Source: DATFVJ01 sp963826515 (lineage in GTDB: Bacteria; Actinomycetota; Actinomycetes; Streptosporangiales; Streptosporangiaceae). Taken from it: a stretch of 64,000 bases of DNA. The translations under genes were made by a program, and so were the position numbers. Of this stretch, positions 28,200-36,515 are shown piece by piece (the stretch's first letter is position 1; each line of letters starts with the position of its first letter). The stretch lies in assembly GCA_963826515.1 (NCBI GenBank), contig CAWGXI010000003.1:62001-126000 (forward strand). The letters are read 5' to 3'. The notes under the pieces are model-generated. The model worked only from the letters and a program-made list of their open reading frames with translations. It made no database searches and was not told the DNA's origin.

Positions 28200-29513
28200 A
28201 TGCGCGCACGACTGTTCACTTTGCGGAGGCTGATACTGGCGGCCGTCTTGGCGGTTCTGGTCGGCACCGGCGTGTGGCTGTCCGTGGGCAGCACCGGGGC
28301 CGGCGGTCAGCCGCCGGTTGCGGCCACCTCCGCACCGCCCGCCGCGGGCGCCGGCGCCACCGCGAAGCTGGACCTGCAGGCGCTGCCCGCGACCGCGCCC
28401 GCGCCGCGTCCCGCGAACTGCGGCCGCGCTCGGCTGGCTGGCGCCAGCGGAGCGTGGCTTCCCGACTGGCTCGATGACCCGGGCCGCCCCAGCCTGATCG
28501 CCGAGCAGGCCAGCCGGCTGCGGCTGCTGGACTTCTCCTGGCTGGGCCTGGGCGCTACCCCGGACACCATCGTGCGGCAGCCAGGTAACCCGGGAGGCGC
28601 ATCCCTGGAAACCGTACTGAGCGCGGCCGCAGCGGCGAACCCGTGCGGATGGCGGTTCATCACCATCGCCGACGAGCGGACGCCAAAGGTCACGATGGCG
28701 CGGATCCTGCTCGACCCGGAGGCCAGATGGCGCAACGTCACGGCACTCGCGACGGTGATGGCTGAATACCCGCAGGCCGACGGCCTGACGCTGGACTACG
28801 AGTACGCCCTTCCCAGCAGCCAGAGCGATCTCGATCTGTACGCTTCGGTGGCGCACTGGCACGGGCTGACCGGCCGCCAGGAAATCGGCCGGATCACCGC
28901 CGGCTACACCGAGCTCGTGCGGGAACTCGCGCTGGCGATGCACCGCCAGCACCGGGCGCTGCGGGTGGCGGTCAGAGTCCGTACGACCGACGAGATCGAC
29001 TACACGAACCTGTCGGATCTGGCGCCGTTCCTCTACGACTACGGCCAGCTCGCGCACTACGCCGACCAGCTCGTGCTGATGGCGATCGACTTCCACTGGT
29101 CGAAAGGTGATCCGGGGCCGATCGCCACGCTGTCCGACCTGAAAAACGTGCTGAGCGACGTGCAGGGTTACCACATTCCCAGCGCGCGGCTGGCCGTCGA
29201 ATCGGCCATGTACGGCTACGACTGGACCCTGAACAGGGCCGGGCACCTGCTGGCCGGCACCCAGGCCGCCACTGTCACCGCTACCGACCTCGCCGGCCGG
29301 GGCTGGGCGAAGGCCGGAAGCAAAGACGGCGAAACGTATTACGAGTACACCGCCGGAGGTCATCGCCACGCGGTGTGGTTCGCCGGGACCGGGCTGAAAT
29401 ACCAGGCCGCCCAGTTGCGGCGGCTCTGTCCCGGCTGCGCGGTCATGGCCTGGGCCATGGGCAATACCGATCCGGCGGGGTCCGCCCTCATCCTGCAGGC
29501 TCTGGGCGGCTAG
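28200..29513 (+). CDS. Secreted GH18-like glycoside hydrolase
   Basis: A 437-residue protein with a signal anchor (LILAAVLAVLVGTGVWLSV) and an Ala/Pro linker. A TIM-barrel-like domain carries DGLTLDYEYA at 194-203, which fits the GH18 D-G-x-x-x-D-x-E active-site strand (Asp199, Glu201). Other barrel strands include LRLLDFSWLGLG, VRVRTTDEIDYTNLSDL and LVLMAIDFHW. It begins 16 bp after the synthase stop behind GAGGGGGA, so it is co-transcribed. A role in cutting or releasing the amino-sugar polymer made by its neighbour is inferred; PgaB-type hydrolases and GH18 enzymes do this in other systems. Confidence 0.8.
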   Translation: MRARLFTLRRLILAAVLAVLVGTGVWLSVGSTGAGGQPPVAATSAPPAAGAGATAKLDLQALPATAPAPRPANCGRARLAGASGAWLPDWLDDPGRPSLIAEQASRLRLLDFSWLGLGATPDTIVRQPGNPGGASLETVLSAAAAANPCGWRFITIADERTPKVTMARILLDPEARWRNVTALATVMAEYPQADGLTLDYEYALPSSQSDLDLYASVAHWHGLTGRQEIGRITAGYTELVRELALAMHRQHRALRVAVRVRTTDEIDYTNLSDLAPFLYDYGQLAHYADQLVLMAIDFHWSKGDPGPIATLSDLKNVLSDVQGYHIPSARLAVESAMYGYDWTLNRAGHLLAGTQAATVTATDLAGRGWAKAGSKDGETYYEYTAGGHRHAVWFAGTGLKYQAAQLRRLCPGCAVMAWAMGNTDPAGSALILQALGG

Positions 29514-29641
29514 GTGGCTGGGTTAAAGGGCTCGTTGTGCAGGTGACCGCGCTCCCGAACGGCGGGTCGGAGCGTGTCCGTGCGCCAACATGGCCGCACT
29601 CCCGTGGAGGTGGATGGTGCGCCGATGGCAGAGTGGGTCGC

Positions 29642-30829
29642 ATGGACGGTTGGGTGCGCGCCGGCTTCGAGGACGTCGCGCGCGTGTTCCGGGGGCAGCT
29701 GCGGCGTACGACGGGCGGCGCGGCCGTCGGAGTGTACTACCGCGGGGAGCTCGTCGTCGACCTGTGGGGCGGGCGGCGTACCGAGGATGAGCTGTGGCAG
29801 CGCGACACGCTCGCGATGTGCTTCAGCACGACGAAGGGAGTCACCTCGACGGCGCTGCACCTGCTGGCCGACCGGGGGCAGATCGAGTACGACGCGCCGG
29901 TAGCGGCGTACTGGCCGCAGTTCGCGCAGGGCGGCAAGGAGCGCATCACCGTGCGGCAGGTGCTCACACATTCGGCTGGGCTGCACCGGATGCGCACGCT
30001 CGTCGACCGCGCGCACCGGATGCTCGACTGGGAGTACATGGTGGCGGCGCTCGAGCGCGCCGAGCCGGCGTACGAGCCGGGCAGCCGGCACGGCTACCAC
30101 GCGCTGACCTACGGCTGGCTGGTCGGGGAGCTGGTCCGCCGGGTGTCGGGGCGGCCGATCGCGCGGTTCGTCGATGAGGAGCTCGCCCGCCCGCTCGGCC
30201 TCGACGGGCTGTATGTCGGGTGCCCGCCCGAGCATCGCGGCCGGGTCGCGCCCCTCGCCCCCATGGCCGCCCCGCTGGGCCGCAGGCTGGGCCTGCGGCC
30301 GGGTGCGGTGATGGGTGGCCCGGTGGGCCGGATCCCTGGACTGCTGCGACTGCCGGTCAGCCCGCGCCGGTTCGTCAACGCGCTGTTGCCGCGCGGCATC
30401 GAGGACGTGCTGTGGGGTCCGGAGGTGATGGACGCCGAAATCCCGGCGGCGAACGGGTTCTTCACCGCCCGGTCGCTGGCGAAGCTGTACGCGATGCTCG
30501 CCCACGGCGGGGAGGTCGAAGGCGTGCGGCTGCTTTCGCCGCAGACCCTGAAACAGATCGCGGTGAGACACTCCCGCGGGCCCGACCTCGTCCTCGTCCT
30601 GCCGATGGGGTGGCGGCTCGGCTACCACAGCGCGTTCACGACCCGAGGCACGGTGCGCGGTGCGTTCGGCCACTTCGGGTTCGGCGGGTCGGGCGGGTGG
30701 GCCGACCCGCGGCGTGACCTCGCGCTGGCGATGGTGTGCAACCGCGGCACCGGCACGCCGATCGGCGACCTGCGCATGGCCGAGCTCGGCACCGCCGTCG
30801 ACCAGGCACCGGGCGTGCGCTCACCGTGA
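29642..30829 (+). CDS. Beta-lactamase-fold esterase / class C-like serine hydrolase
   Basis: A 395-residue cytoplasmic protein (no signal peptide). The nucleophile motif S-x-x-K is STTK at residues 62-65 (MCFSTTKGVTS), the Tyr motif is in GYHALTYGWLVGELV, and a late GHFGFGGSGGWADP segment takes the place of the KTG box. This matches EstB/LpqH-type family VIII esterases and D-aminopeptidase relatives rather than true AmpC. The ATG at 29642 begins the conserved MDGWVRAGFEDVARVF; the frame is open further upstream. It follows the polysaccharide operon by 128 bp, probably as a separate unit. Confidence 0.82.
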   Translation: MDGWVRAGFEDVARVFRGQLRRTTGGAAVGVYYRGELVVDLWGGRRTEDELWQRDTLAMCFSTTKGVTSTALHLLADRGQIEYDAPVAAYWPQFAQGGKERITVRQVLTHSAGLHRMRTLVDRAHRMLDWEYMVAALERAEPAYEPGSRHGYHALTYGWLVGELVRRVSGRPIARFVDEELARPLGLDGLYVGCPPEHRGRVAPLAPMAAPLGRRLGLRPGAVMGGPVGRIPGLLRLPVSPRRFVNALLPRGIEDVLWGPEVMDAEIPAANGFFTARSLAKLYAMLAHGGEVEGVRLLSPQTLKQIAVRHSRGPDLVLVLPMGWRLGYHSAFTTRGTVRGAFGHFGFGGSGGWADPRRDLALAMVCNRGTGTPIGDLRMAELGTAVDQAPGVRSP

Positions 30830-31450
30830 CGACGAGCCGATACTCCCGTCGCGTCCAGTTTCGGCGTGGGAGCGCACACCACTCCCCGCGCGTGGTTCCG
30901 GGTACGGGGACCGGAGACGGGCGCTTCGGGCGGCGCGCCATCCGCCCCTCATCCTGGCGTGCGTGTGCGCGATTCGCCACACTGTGGTGATGACGGCCGG
31001 GCAGCAGGACGCACGCGTGGGCCGGGGAGGCTGGCTGGCCTCGCCGGCGCGACAGATTAGCCGATCTGGACGGTCGCCGGTATGCGTGACCGCGATCTCG
31101 CCGCCGCCCATAACAATTAGGCGGGTCGGCGCGCGTGAGCAGAGAGCTGGACTAATCACAGAAAGTGGCGTTGAGCCTGGACAACCATGCGGCCGGAACG
31201 CCGAATGGGTGTTTGTGAACAGCGATGCGAATGGGATGGCGCGCTACACGCGGATCAACCGTTCGGATTCAACGCCGCGGATTAAGGTCGAGGAGGTCGG
31301 GCGTCAAACGCGGTCTCGCTGGCTGAGGGCCGAACGGCCCATCGCACCTCAGCGCCCCAGCGTCCGGCGCGCACGGGAGACAGGGACGCGAGAGCCAGGG
31401 ACGCTGTCCTAGCGTCTTGCGCCCGACGATTCCTCGTACGCGGCGGCCGC
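30830..31450. other. Intergenic, no gene recognised
   Basis: 620 bp with no recognisable product on either strand and no strong hairpin. The right end borders a regulator fragment. Confidence 0.35.
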
Positions 31451-31813
31451 CTATCTGGACGCCGAACGGCCGCCGGGCACTCGCAGCGACCGGACCGGGT
31501 CTTGCTGGTACTCAAGGGACCACGACGCGGGCAGCCGCTGTACCTCGGCGAGGGCGGAGAGCGCCGTGTATCGTTCGGCAACGTCAGATTCCTGATGCAC
31601 CGCGGACCTGAGTAATGGGTGACGGAACCGGGTCGCCATGCCGTCAATGTCGGTTACCTGGGCATTTGCCGCAGGCAACAGGTCTCGGACGTCAACCGGT
31701 GTGCCCATCGGGAGGCCGGCCGCGGCCAGGATCTCGCCAAGCGAGTCCCTGTCCGCGACCGCGGCGACGAGCAGGGCGGGCCGCACCAGGTCACGCACAG
31801 CGGCATCGATCAC
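31451..31813 (-). pseudogene. LuxR/ATPase-type regulator, internal fragment
   Basis: The reading LLVAAVADRDSLGEILAAAG, then MATRFRHPLLRSAVHQESDV and AERYTALSALAEV, is the region just after the ATPase core of large LuxR regulators, where F-R-H-P-L-x-R-S-A-V is conserved. The Walker motifs upstream and the HTH downstream are both missing. Fragment of about 120 codons, independent of the relic at 22193. Confidence 0.65.
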
Positions 31814-32006
31814 GCACCGTTACGAAGCTCCGTCGGCCCGAACCGCCGCGAACACGCTCTTCTCACCGGCATTGACCCTCAGCCCGGTGGTGGTTGTGGT
31901 CGCGGCGATCGTTTTGACGATGACGTCGTGGCCCAATCGAGTATTCGAGCAGCACGAGTTCGCGGCTGCCGCAGGATGCTGCCCTGGCGTCGTTGGTGTG
32001 CGCCCT
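31814..32006. other. Short intergenic stretch
   Basis: Nothing recognised between the LuxR fragment and the hypothetical gene. Confidence 0.3.
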
Positions 32007-32423
32007 TTACGCGGGACGGATGACCTGGTGCGCCTGTCCCACGAGTGGGAGCACGTCGTAGGTCAGCTCAACGCCCGGGGTGTCTATGAACCCGCGGCTC
32101 GTGGTCTTGATCGCTATGGTTCCGAAGGTCACTGGATCCTCGCGCCTGACACCGAATGCCTTCGGCACCAGGACGGTGATCTTGATATCGCCGGCATCGG
32201 CGTTCGGCCTGAGAACGACGGTCAGGAGAGTTCCGAGGGCGCTGTCCAGGCGGGTGATCTGGTCGCCGGAGAAGACGTCGTCGCCTTCCGGGCCCTGATA
32301 CCCGAGCTGTCCCCTTTGGCTTGAGCCCACTGGGATTGGGCCAGGCATTTCCGTCAGGTACGTCATCTGGGTTCGGTCGCCTGCAAAGGTAAATTCGTTC
32401 GCGCCGAGGTCCTCGCTGTTCAT
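32007..32423 (-). CDS. Conserved-type hypothetical protein, 138 aa
   Basis: Starts with MNSEDLGANEFTFAGDRTQM behind AAAGGATC, an acceptable ribosome-binding site. It reads mostly as beta-strand-rich sequence (TLLTVVLRPNADAGDIKITV, GVELTYDVLPLVGQ). No signal peptide or membrane helix. I do not recognise the family. A shorter, damaged relative lies directly upstream at 32490-32702, so the pair arose by tandem duplication. Confidence 0.6.
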   Translation of the reverse strand: MNSEDLGANEFTFAGDRTQMTYLTEMPGPIPVGSSQRGQLGYQGPEGDDVFSGDQITRLDSALGTLLTVVLRPNADAGDIKITVLVPKAFGVRREDPVTFGTIAIKTTSRGFIDTPGVELTYDVLPLVGQAHQVIRPA

Positions 32424-32489
32424 CGGTGTGATCCTTTCATAGCGTGACCGGTTACTGGCAGGTATGGTGCAGCGCGGAGAAGTTCGTCC

Positions 32490-32702
32490 TCAGGGAGGGA
32501 ATCCTTGGCTTGCCTGTCCCACGGGTGGCAATACGCCATAGGTCAGCTCTGCGCTCGGGTGTCTATGAAGCCGCGGCTCGTGGCTTTTGAAGCCATGGTT
32601 GCGAAGGTCACTGGATCGCTGGCGCGTGACAGCGCTTTCCGCGGCCAGGACGGTGATGTTGATCGCGCCAGCATCGGCGTTGTTGCTGTTCACGTCGTGC
32701 AT
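32490..32702 (-). pseudogene. Damaged tandem relative of the 32007 gene
   Basis: Begins with MHDVNSNNADAGAINITVLA behind a perfect AAGGAGG and ends with AELTYGVLPPVGQASQGF. Both ends match the downstream 138-residue protein (NADAGDIKITVL; VELTYDVLPLVGQAH). The centre (about 32560-32650) is out of frame, and the homologous DPVTFATMASKATSRGFIDT is found in the neighbouring frame. Two compensating indels therefore leave an open 70-codon frame that might still be translated. Confidence 0.6.
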
Positions 32703-33281
32703 GCGCTGCCTCCTTGGGACTGGGCCGGGCGGCCGGTGAACGGACGGGTCAGATCGGGCCGAGGTGGCCGACGACTCGGCCCGCCGTGACCGGCCAGCCG
32801 ATCGCGGCGGCAGATCGCAGTGAGCTTGGGCGCCATAACCCTTCGACGGATAAGATGACAAATGTCCCAAGCTGATACATCTGGGCGCCCTCCGGGCCCG
32901 CCAGCAGGGGCTCATCAAACGGCATCGCTCCTCCGCGCGGTCGGAGCCGCCGATCAACAGGCAGGCCGGAGATGCTGCTCATCAGCGGCTCTGACGCCTG
33001 TCCCGTGGCCAAGCGCAGCGAACTCACCGGGAGCCTGCGAGGCAAGCGCGGGCTGCGGCGGTTCCTGCGGCGCACCAAGACCGGGTTGCGCATCGACGAC
33101 ACCGCGATCGGCCGGTCCTTGACCTGCCCGCCGCTCGCCACAAACATCGGCAGCCATCGGCGAATGAACGACGCCAGTTACGCATGGCCCGCAACTGCCG
33201 CGATCGGGACGCTGCGACAGAACGAGCAGTGAACTCAGCGCACACCACGGAAGGGATGATCCCCAGCGGGAGGAATCTGAC
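32703..33281. other. Gene-poor stretch
   Basis: About 580 bp. Both strands have open frames but none that looks like a known protein. It ends with GGGAGGAA before the monooxygenase relic. Confidence 0.3.
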
Positions 33282-33594
33282 ATGAGCGTTGTGGTCGTCG
33301 TCACGGCCTTACGCGTCCCCGAGCACCGCGCCGAGGTGATCGCCGCCTTCGAGGCGGCGATCACCCAGGTTCACCACGAACCGGGCGTTGAGCTCTACGC
33401 CCTGCGAGGGGCACGACCGGCTGGTCATGATCGAGAAGTACGAGTCGGAGCAGGCGCGATCGGAGCACTCCAAGGGCGCGTCCCTCGCCGGGCTGCGGTC
33501 CGCTTTGGAGGGCAAGCTCAGCAGCAATCTCGGCGCGCAGGTCCTCGTACAGCACCCAGCCGGAAACGCGCAGAAGGGCGCGCTGTGCCGTTGA
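33282..33594 (+). pseudogene. ABM-domain (quinol-type) monooxygenase, frameshifted
   Basis: The N-terminal half MSVVVVVTALRVPEHRAEVI followed by FEAAITQVHHEPGVELYALR is a typical antibiotic-biosynthesis-monooxygenase fold. Near 33403 the frame changes and homology continues as HDRLVMIEKYESEQARSEHS and LRSALEGKLSSNLGAQVL, stopping at 33594. Intact members are about 95-105 residues and act on quinones or polyketides as small dimers. GGGAGGAATCTGAC lies just before the ATG. One small indel inactivates the gene. Confidence 0.75.
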
Positions 33595-33663
33595 CATCGA
33601 GCTGACGTCCTTCTCGCGGAACAGCGGACGGATATCGCGCTCGTCCCCGACTGCTTCTTGCAT
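33595..33663 (-). pseudogene. Start of an unknown gene, 23 codons
   Basis: Behind GGAGGTCA the frame reads MQEAVGDERDIRPLFREKDV then SSM. The D-I-R-P-L-F-R-x-x-D pattern is protein-like and the ribosome-binding site is good. It then runs into sequence antisense to the monooxygenase relic, so the body of the gene is lost. It follows the SDR relic in the same direction, suggesting a former two-gene operon. Confidence 0.4.
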
Positions 33664-33687
33664 TGACCTCCGTTCAGTGTCCTGCGT

Positions 33688-34403
33688 TCATGAGGAGACG
33701 AACTGCTGCCCGCCGTCGACGTCGTACGTCGTGCCGGTGAGGGCCGTGTTGCTCATGATGTGGACGGCGAGCGCGGCGACGTCGGCGGGGCCGGCGACGC
33801 GGCCGATCGGGAGCGTCGCGCGCAGCTCATTCCGGCGCTCCTCGAGTCGGGCTCCGAGCAGCGATGCCGACAATGGGGTGTCGACAATGGGGTGTCGACG
33901 AAGCCGGCGGCGATGAGGTTGACGCGAACCTGCGCGAGCTCAAGCGCGAGGGCCGCGGTGAACGGAGGCAGCGCTGCGGTGGCGGCAGTGGCGATCCCTA
34001 GGCCGTGACCGATGCGCCGGCCGCCGGTGCCGCCCATGAGCAGCAGCGTGCCCCCGGACCTCATCTTGCCGGCGGCGTTGCGCGCGACCTCGAGCCCCAG
34101 CACCACGTGCTCGGTGGGCGCCTGGCGCACCTGGGCTGAGTCCATCTCGAGCAGGGGCCCATAGCGCGGGCCGCCGGCCGTGACCATCACATGATCGATC
34201 GGTGCTGGCAGGTCGCCGAAGAACCGCTGCAGGGAAGCCGCGTCGCTGGCGTCAAATGCCGCGGTGCGTTGCGCGCCGATTTCCAGCGCGGCCTGCTGGA
34301 GCCGGCCGGGATTGCGGCCGGTGAGGATGACATCGGCACCCTCAGCCCGGGCACGCCGGGCTGTCTCGAGCCCGATGCCCGCGCTGCCGCCGATCACGAC
34401 CAC
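33688..34403 (-). pseudogene. SDR-family oxidoreductase broken by a 14-bp duplication
   Basis: The long first part (GGSAGIGLETARRARAEGAD, TGRNPGRLQQAALEI, MVTAGGPRYGPLLEM) is an SDR whose active-site Tyr/Lys segment is not of the standard Y-x-x-x-K type (TGGRRIGHGLGIATAATAAL). After GFVDTPLS the frame is lost at a 14-bp tandem duplication and resumes in another frame as ASLLGARLEERRNELRATLP to DVDGGQQFVSS-stop. The N-terminal start is also uncertain: LAGQTVVVIGG extends upstream of the GTG without an in-frame ATG. Confidence 0.75.
33868..33895 (-). repeat. 14-bp tandem duplication inside SDR relic
   Basis: CGACAATGGGGTGT occurs twice head to tail, followed by CGACG. Fourteen is not a multiple of three, so the second copy causes the frameshift. 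The 5-bp CGAC(G) flanks suggest replication slippage. Confidence 0.95.
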
Positions 34404-34584
34404 GGTCTGCCCGGCCAGTTCCGGTTCGCTCTGGCGGAAACAGGAGTGGAGGCGCCGGTCATGGTTCCTCCGATCGGTGGTGCCGGCAACCGGCGGTCAC
34501 AGCCAGCGCAAGCACCGGCAGCCGGTGGCGGCGCAGCCACCCGGCCAAGCGCCCTGGCAGCGGGCGCACGGCCAGCCACGGCCA
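34404..34584. other. Short intergenic stretch
   Basis: Nothing further is recognised beyond a possible decayed 5' end of the SDR relic (MTGASTPVSARA in another frame). Confidence 0.3.
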
Positions 34585-35388
34585 CTAGCTCGCGGTAGGT
34601 CCCGGCCCGGGCGACTGGCCGGGCGGACGCTTCCTGCGCGGAGAAGGTGGCGGCCTGAACGGGTAAACCAGCAGCTTGTGATATCCGCGCCGGTACACGG
34701 AGGCCAGGAAGAGGTGGAGCTCGTTCTCCGATTCGCTTTGCAACCGGCACGCCAGGCGCGGCAGGTCGTGGGCATTGTACTTGTGTGTGTTCGACGTGGA
34801 AGCGTGAGTTTGCAGGGCGGCCTGCAGCCGCTCTGGGGGTTCGTCGCGGCCGATCATCTCTACTATCTTGATCTTGTGCCAGATGGATTCCCGCCAGGCG
34901 TTAAGCTCCTCTCGTTCCCGGTCGTCCTTTAACCGGCCGGCGACCTGGTTGTAGTAATATTGCGCCGCGCCCGCTACCCACTGCGGCTTCCGAGACACCG
35001 CTCTAGATCTGACATCGCACCAATCCTGCAAGTCGTCACCCATCCGGTCGTCTAGGCGGCGAAGGGGGAGCACGATGAAGCCGGCCAGCGGCTCGGGTAA
35101 CCGGTTGCCGCGTCGACGGCGGCGTTGGGCAGACGCCTTCCCCAACCACAGGCTGCTGGGCACGATAACGGCGATATAGGCCGCACGGATATGGTGGCTC
35201 GCTGCGACGGCAGCCACGCCCAGCGCGGTGGAAATCGTGGCCGTAATCACGACGACGGTGATCGCCCAGGACTTGCTGCGAGGCCCGAACGGATGTCCTG
35301 CCCCGCGGCACCGGAGCAACAGAAAGCCGTAGGCTGAAACGACCGACAATGCAATGGTTCCGGCAACGCCTACGACCCAGCTTGGCAT
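34585..35388 (-). CDS. Hypothetical membrane protein, 267 aa
   Basis: The N-terminus is exported or membrane-inserted: helix 1 is WVVGVAGTIALSVVSAYGFL, helix 2 is ITVVVITATISTALGVAAVA, and a third hydrophobic stretch is AAYIAVIVPSSLWLG. The rest (from about residue 90) is soluble, with DDRMGDDLQDWCDVRSR, ESIWHKIKIVEMIGRDEPPE and a basic Pro-rich tail. I chose the ATG giving MPSWVV, preceded by GGGTGGGGG. No family recognised. It is divergent from the XRE regulator at 35710. Confidence 0.6.
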   Translation of the reverse strand: MPSWVVGVAGTIALSVVSAYGFLLLRCRGAGHPFGPRSKSWAITVVVITATISTALGVAAVAASHHIRAAYIAVIVPSSLWLGKASAQRRRRRGNRLPEPLAGFIVLPLRRLDDRMGDDLQDWCDVRSRAVSRKPQWVAGAAQYYYNQVAGRLKDDREREELNAWRESIWHKIKIVEMIGRDEPPERLQAALQTHASTSNTHKYNAHDLPRLACRLQSESENELHLFLASVYRRGYHKLLVYPFRPPPSPRRKRPPGQSPGPGPTAS

Positions 35389-35640
35389 GGCCCCCACCCT
35401 GCTGTGCACCCGCAGTTACGGCCGACCGCCCCCCCAATGTAATATGGTTTCAGGTGATCCGCGATCTTTCTAGGCGTAATCGCTCAGGCGCCAAATCGGG
35501 GCGTCTACCATCGCGCCGCTTGCAACATGGCGAGGCAGTTTGTGATCAGTTCGAAGACCCGCCCGTCGTGACGATCGGTAAGGATCAGTGACGATGAGTT
35601 CGGCCAGCAGGTTAGTATTTCGTGGCCTTGGCGATACTTC
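35389..35640. other. Divergent intergenic region
   Basis: Left part of the region between the membrane-protein gene and the XRE regulator. It should contain the promoter of the former; no gene seen. The sequence is locally AT-richer than its surroundings. Confidence 0.35.
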
Positions 35641-35658
35641 CTTTAGGCACACCTAAAG
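35641..35658. promoter_or_regulatory. Perfect 7-4-7 palindrome upstream of XRE gene
   Basis: CTTTAGG and CCTAAAG flank the spacer CACA, 52 bp before the XRE start. CTTTAG follows once more immediately (35659-35664). Position and symmetry make it a candidate operator for the regulator itself; this is inference. Confidence 0.5.
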
Positions 35659-35709
35659 CTTTAGCTATAACTAGGCAGCTGGGGGAAGCGACAAGACTGG
35701 GAGCTACCC

Positions 35710-36042
35710 ATGGGCTTTCGACGAGGCGTTTCTTCCGGCCATGAGGCCGACGACCACCGGGTCGACGAGGAGTTGTCCCGCCTGATCACAGAGGTCACGA
35801 ACGAGATCAACTGGCGAATGCGTGAGGATGATCTTACCCGGGCCGACCTCGCCGGGCGCATGGGCGTGTCCCCAGGGCGGGTCAGCCAGGTCCTGTCCGG
35901 AGGCGAAAATCTTACCCTGCGGACACTGGTCTGCCTGGCGACAGCGCTGGACGGGCGGTTCGAAGTGGAGTTCCGTCCGCATAAGCCGTCAGACGACGGT
36001 TATGCCGGTCAGGGCATGGACGCCACGGACACTTCGGCATAG
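35710..36042 (+). CDS. XRE-family HTH regulator
   Basis: A 110-residue protein with a Cro/C1-type helix-turn-helix at about residues 42-81 (LTRADLAGRMGVSPGRVSQV, LSGGENLTLRTLVCLATALD). The N-terminal 40 residues (VDEELSRLITEVTNEINWRM) form a helix before the HTH, as in HigA- or phage-type regulators. GGGAG lies 7 bp before the ATG. No toxin-like gene is adjacent. It may regulate itself and the divergent membrane protein through the palindrome at 35641. Confidence 0.8.
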   Translation: MGFRRGVSSGHEADDHRVDEELSRLITEVTNEINWRMREDDLTRADLAGRMGVSPGRVSQVLSGGENLTLRTLVCLATALDGRFEVEFRPHKPSDDGYAGQGMDATDTSA

Positions 36043-36515
36043 GGCCACGGGCCACTCGCGCCAGCCGACCGGGCCGGGGAAGAACGGTCCAGCGAGGTTT
36101 CTCCGCGACGTTGAGGCTCAGCGGGCTTCGTTGGACCATCTTGTGCTCGCAAGGTGGACGGACGCCTTCAATTCGCGAGAATCGGGCGTCCTCACACGGA
36201 AGCTCCTGTCTGGTTACATGCGCTCACGACCGCGGGAAGCCTGCGGTCGAGAGCCGTCCCTATCGGCGATCGCTGCTACGAAGCCCCGACGGGCACGGGG
36301 AAAGCACGAGTGGCATGTGCAGCAGAGGTGTGCGTCAGACTCGCCACCTGGCCGCTGGCGGTGAGACTGTGGTAGCTCGTCTGCAAATCCGGCAGGCCAG
36401 GGCCGCTCTGCTCCCAGCCGGCGAATGTCGCCTCATCGCACCAGTCGTCGAGGGCTGCCCGTTGCTGAGCTCGCCCCAAGTAATGATCAGTGCCGGGGGC
36501 GCTCGGCGCGTGGTG
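36043..36515. other. Intergenic, no gene recognised
   Basis: 470 bp between the XRE gene and the convergent SDR gene. Open frames exist but none resembles a known protein. Confidence 0.35.

Noticed and set aside
35641..35658. Iron box (IdeR/DmdR-type operator)
   Set aside because: TTAGG and CCTAA arms look similar, but the 19-bp iron-box consensus is not met and the neighbouring genes are not iron-related.
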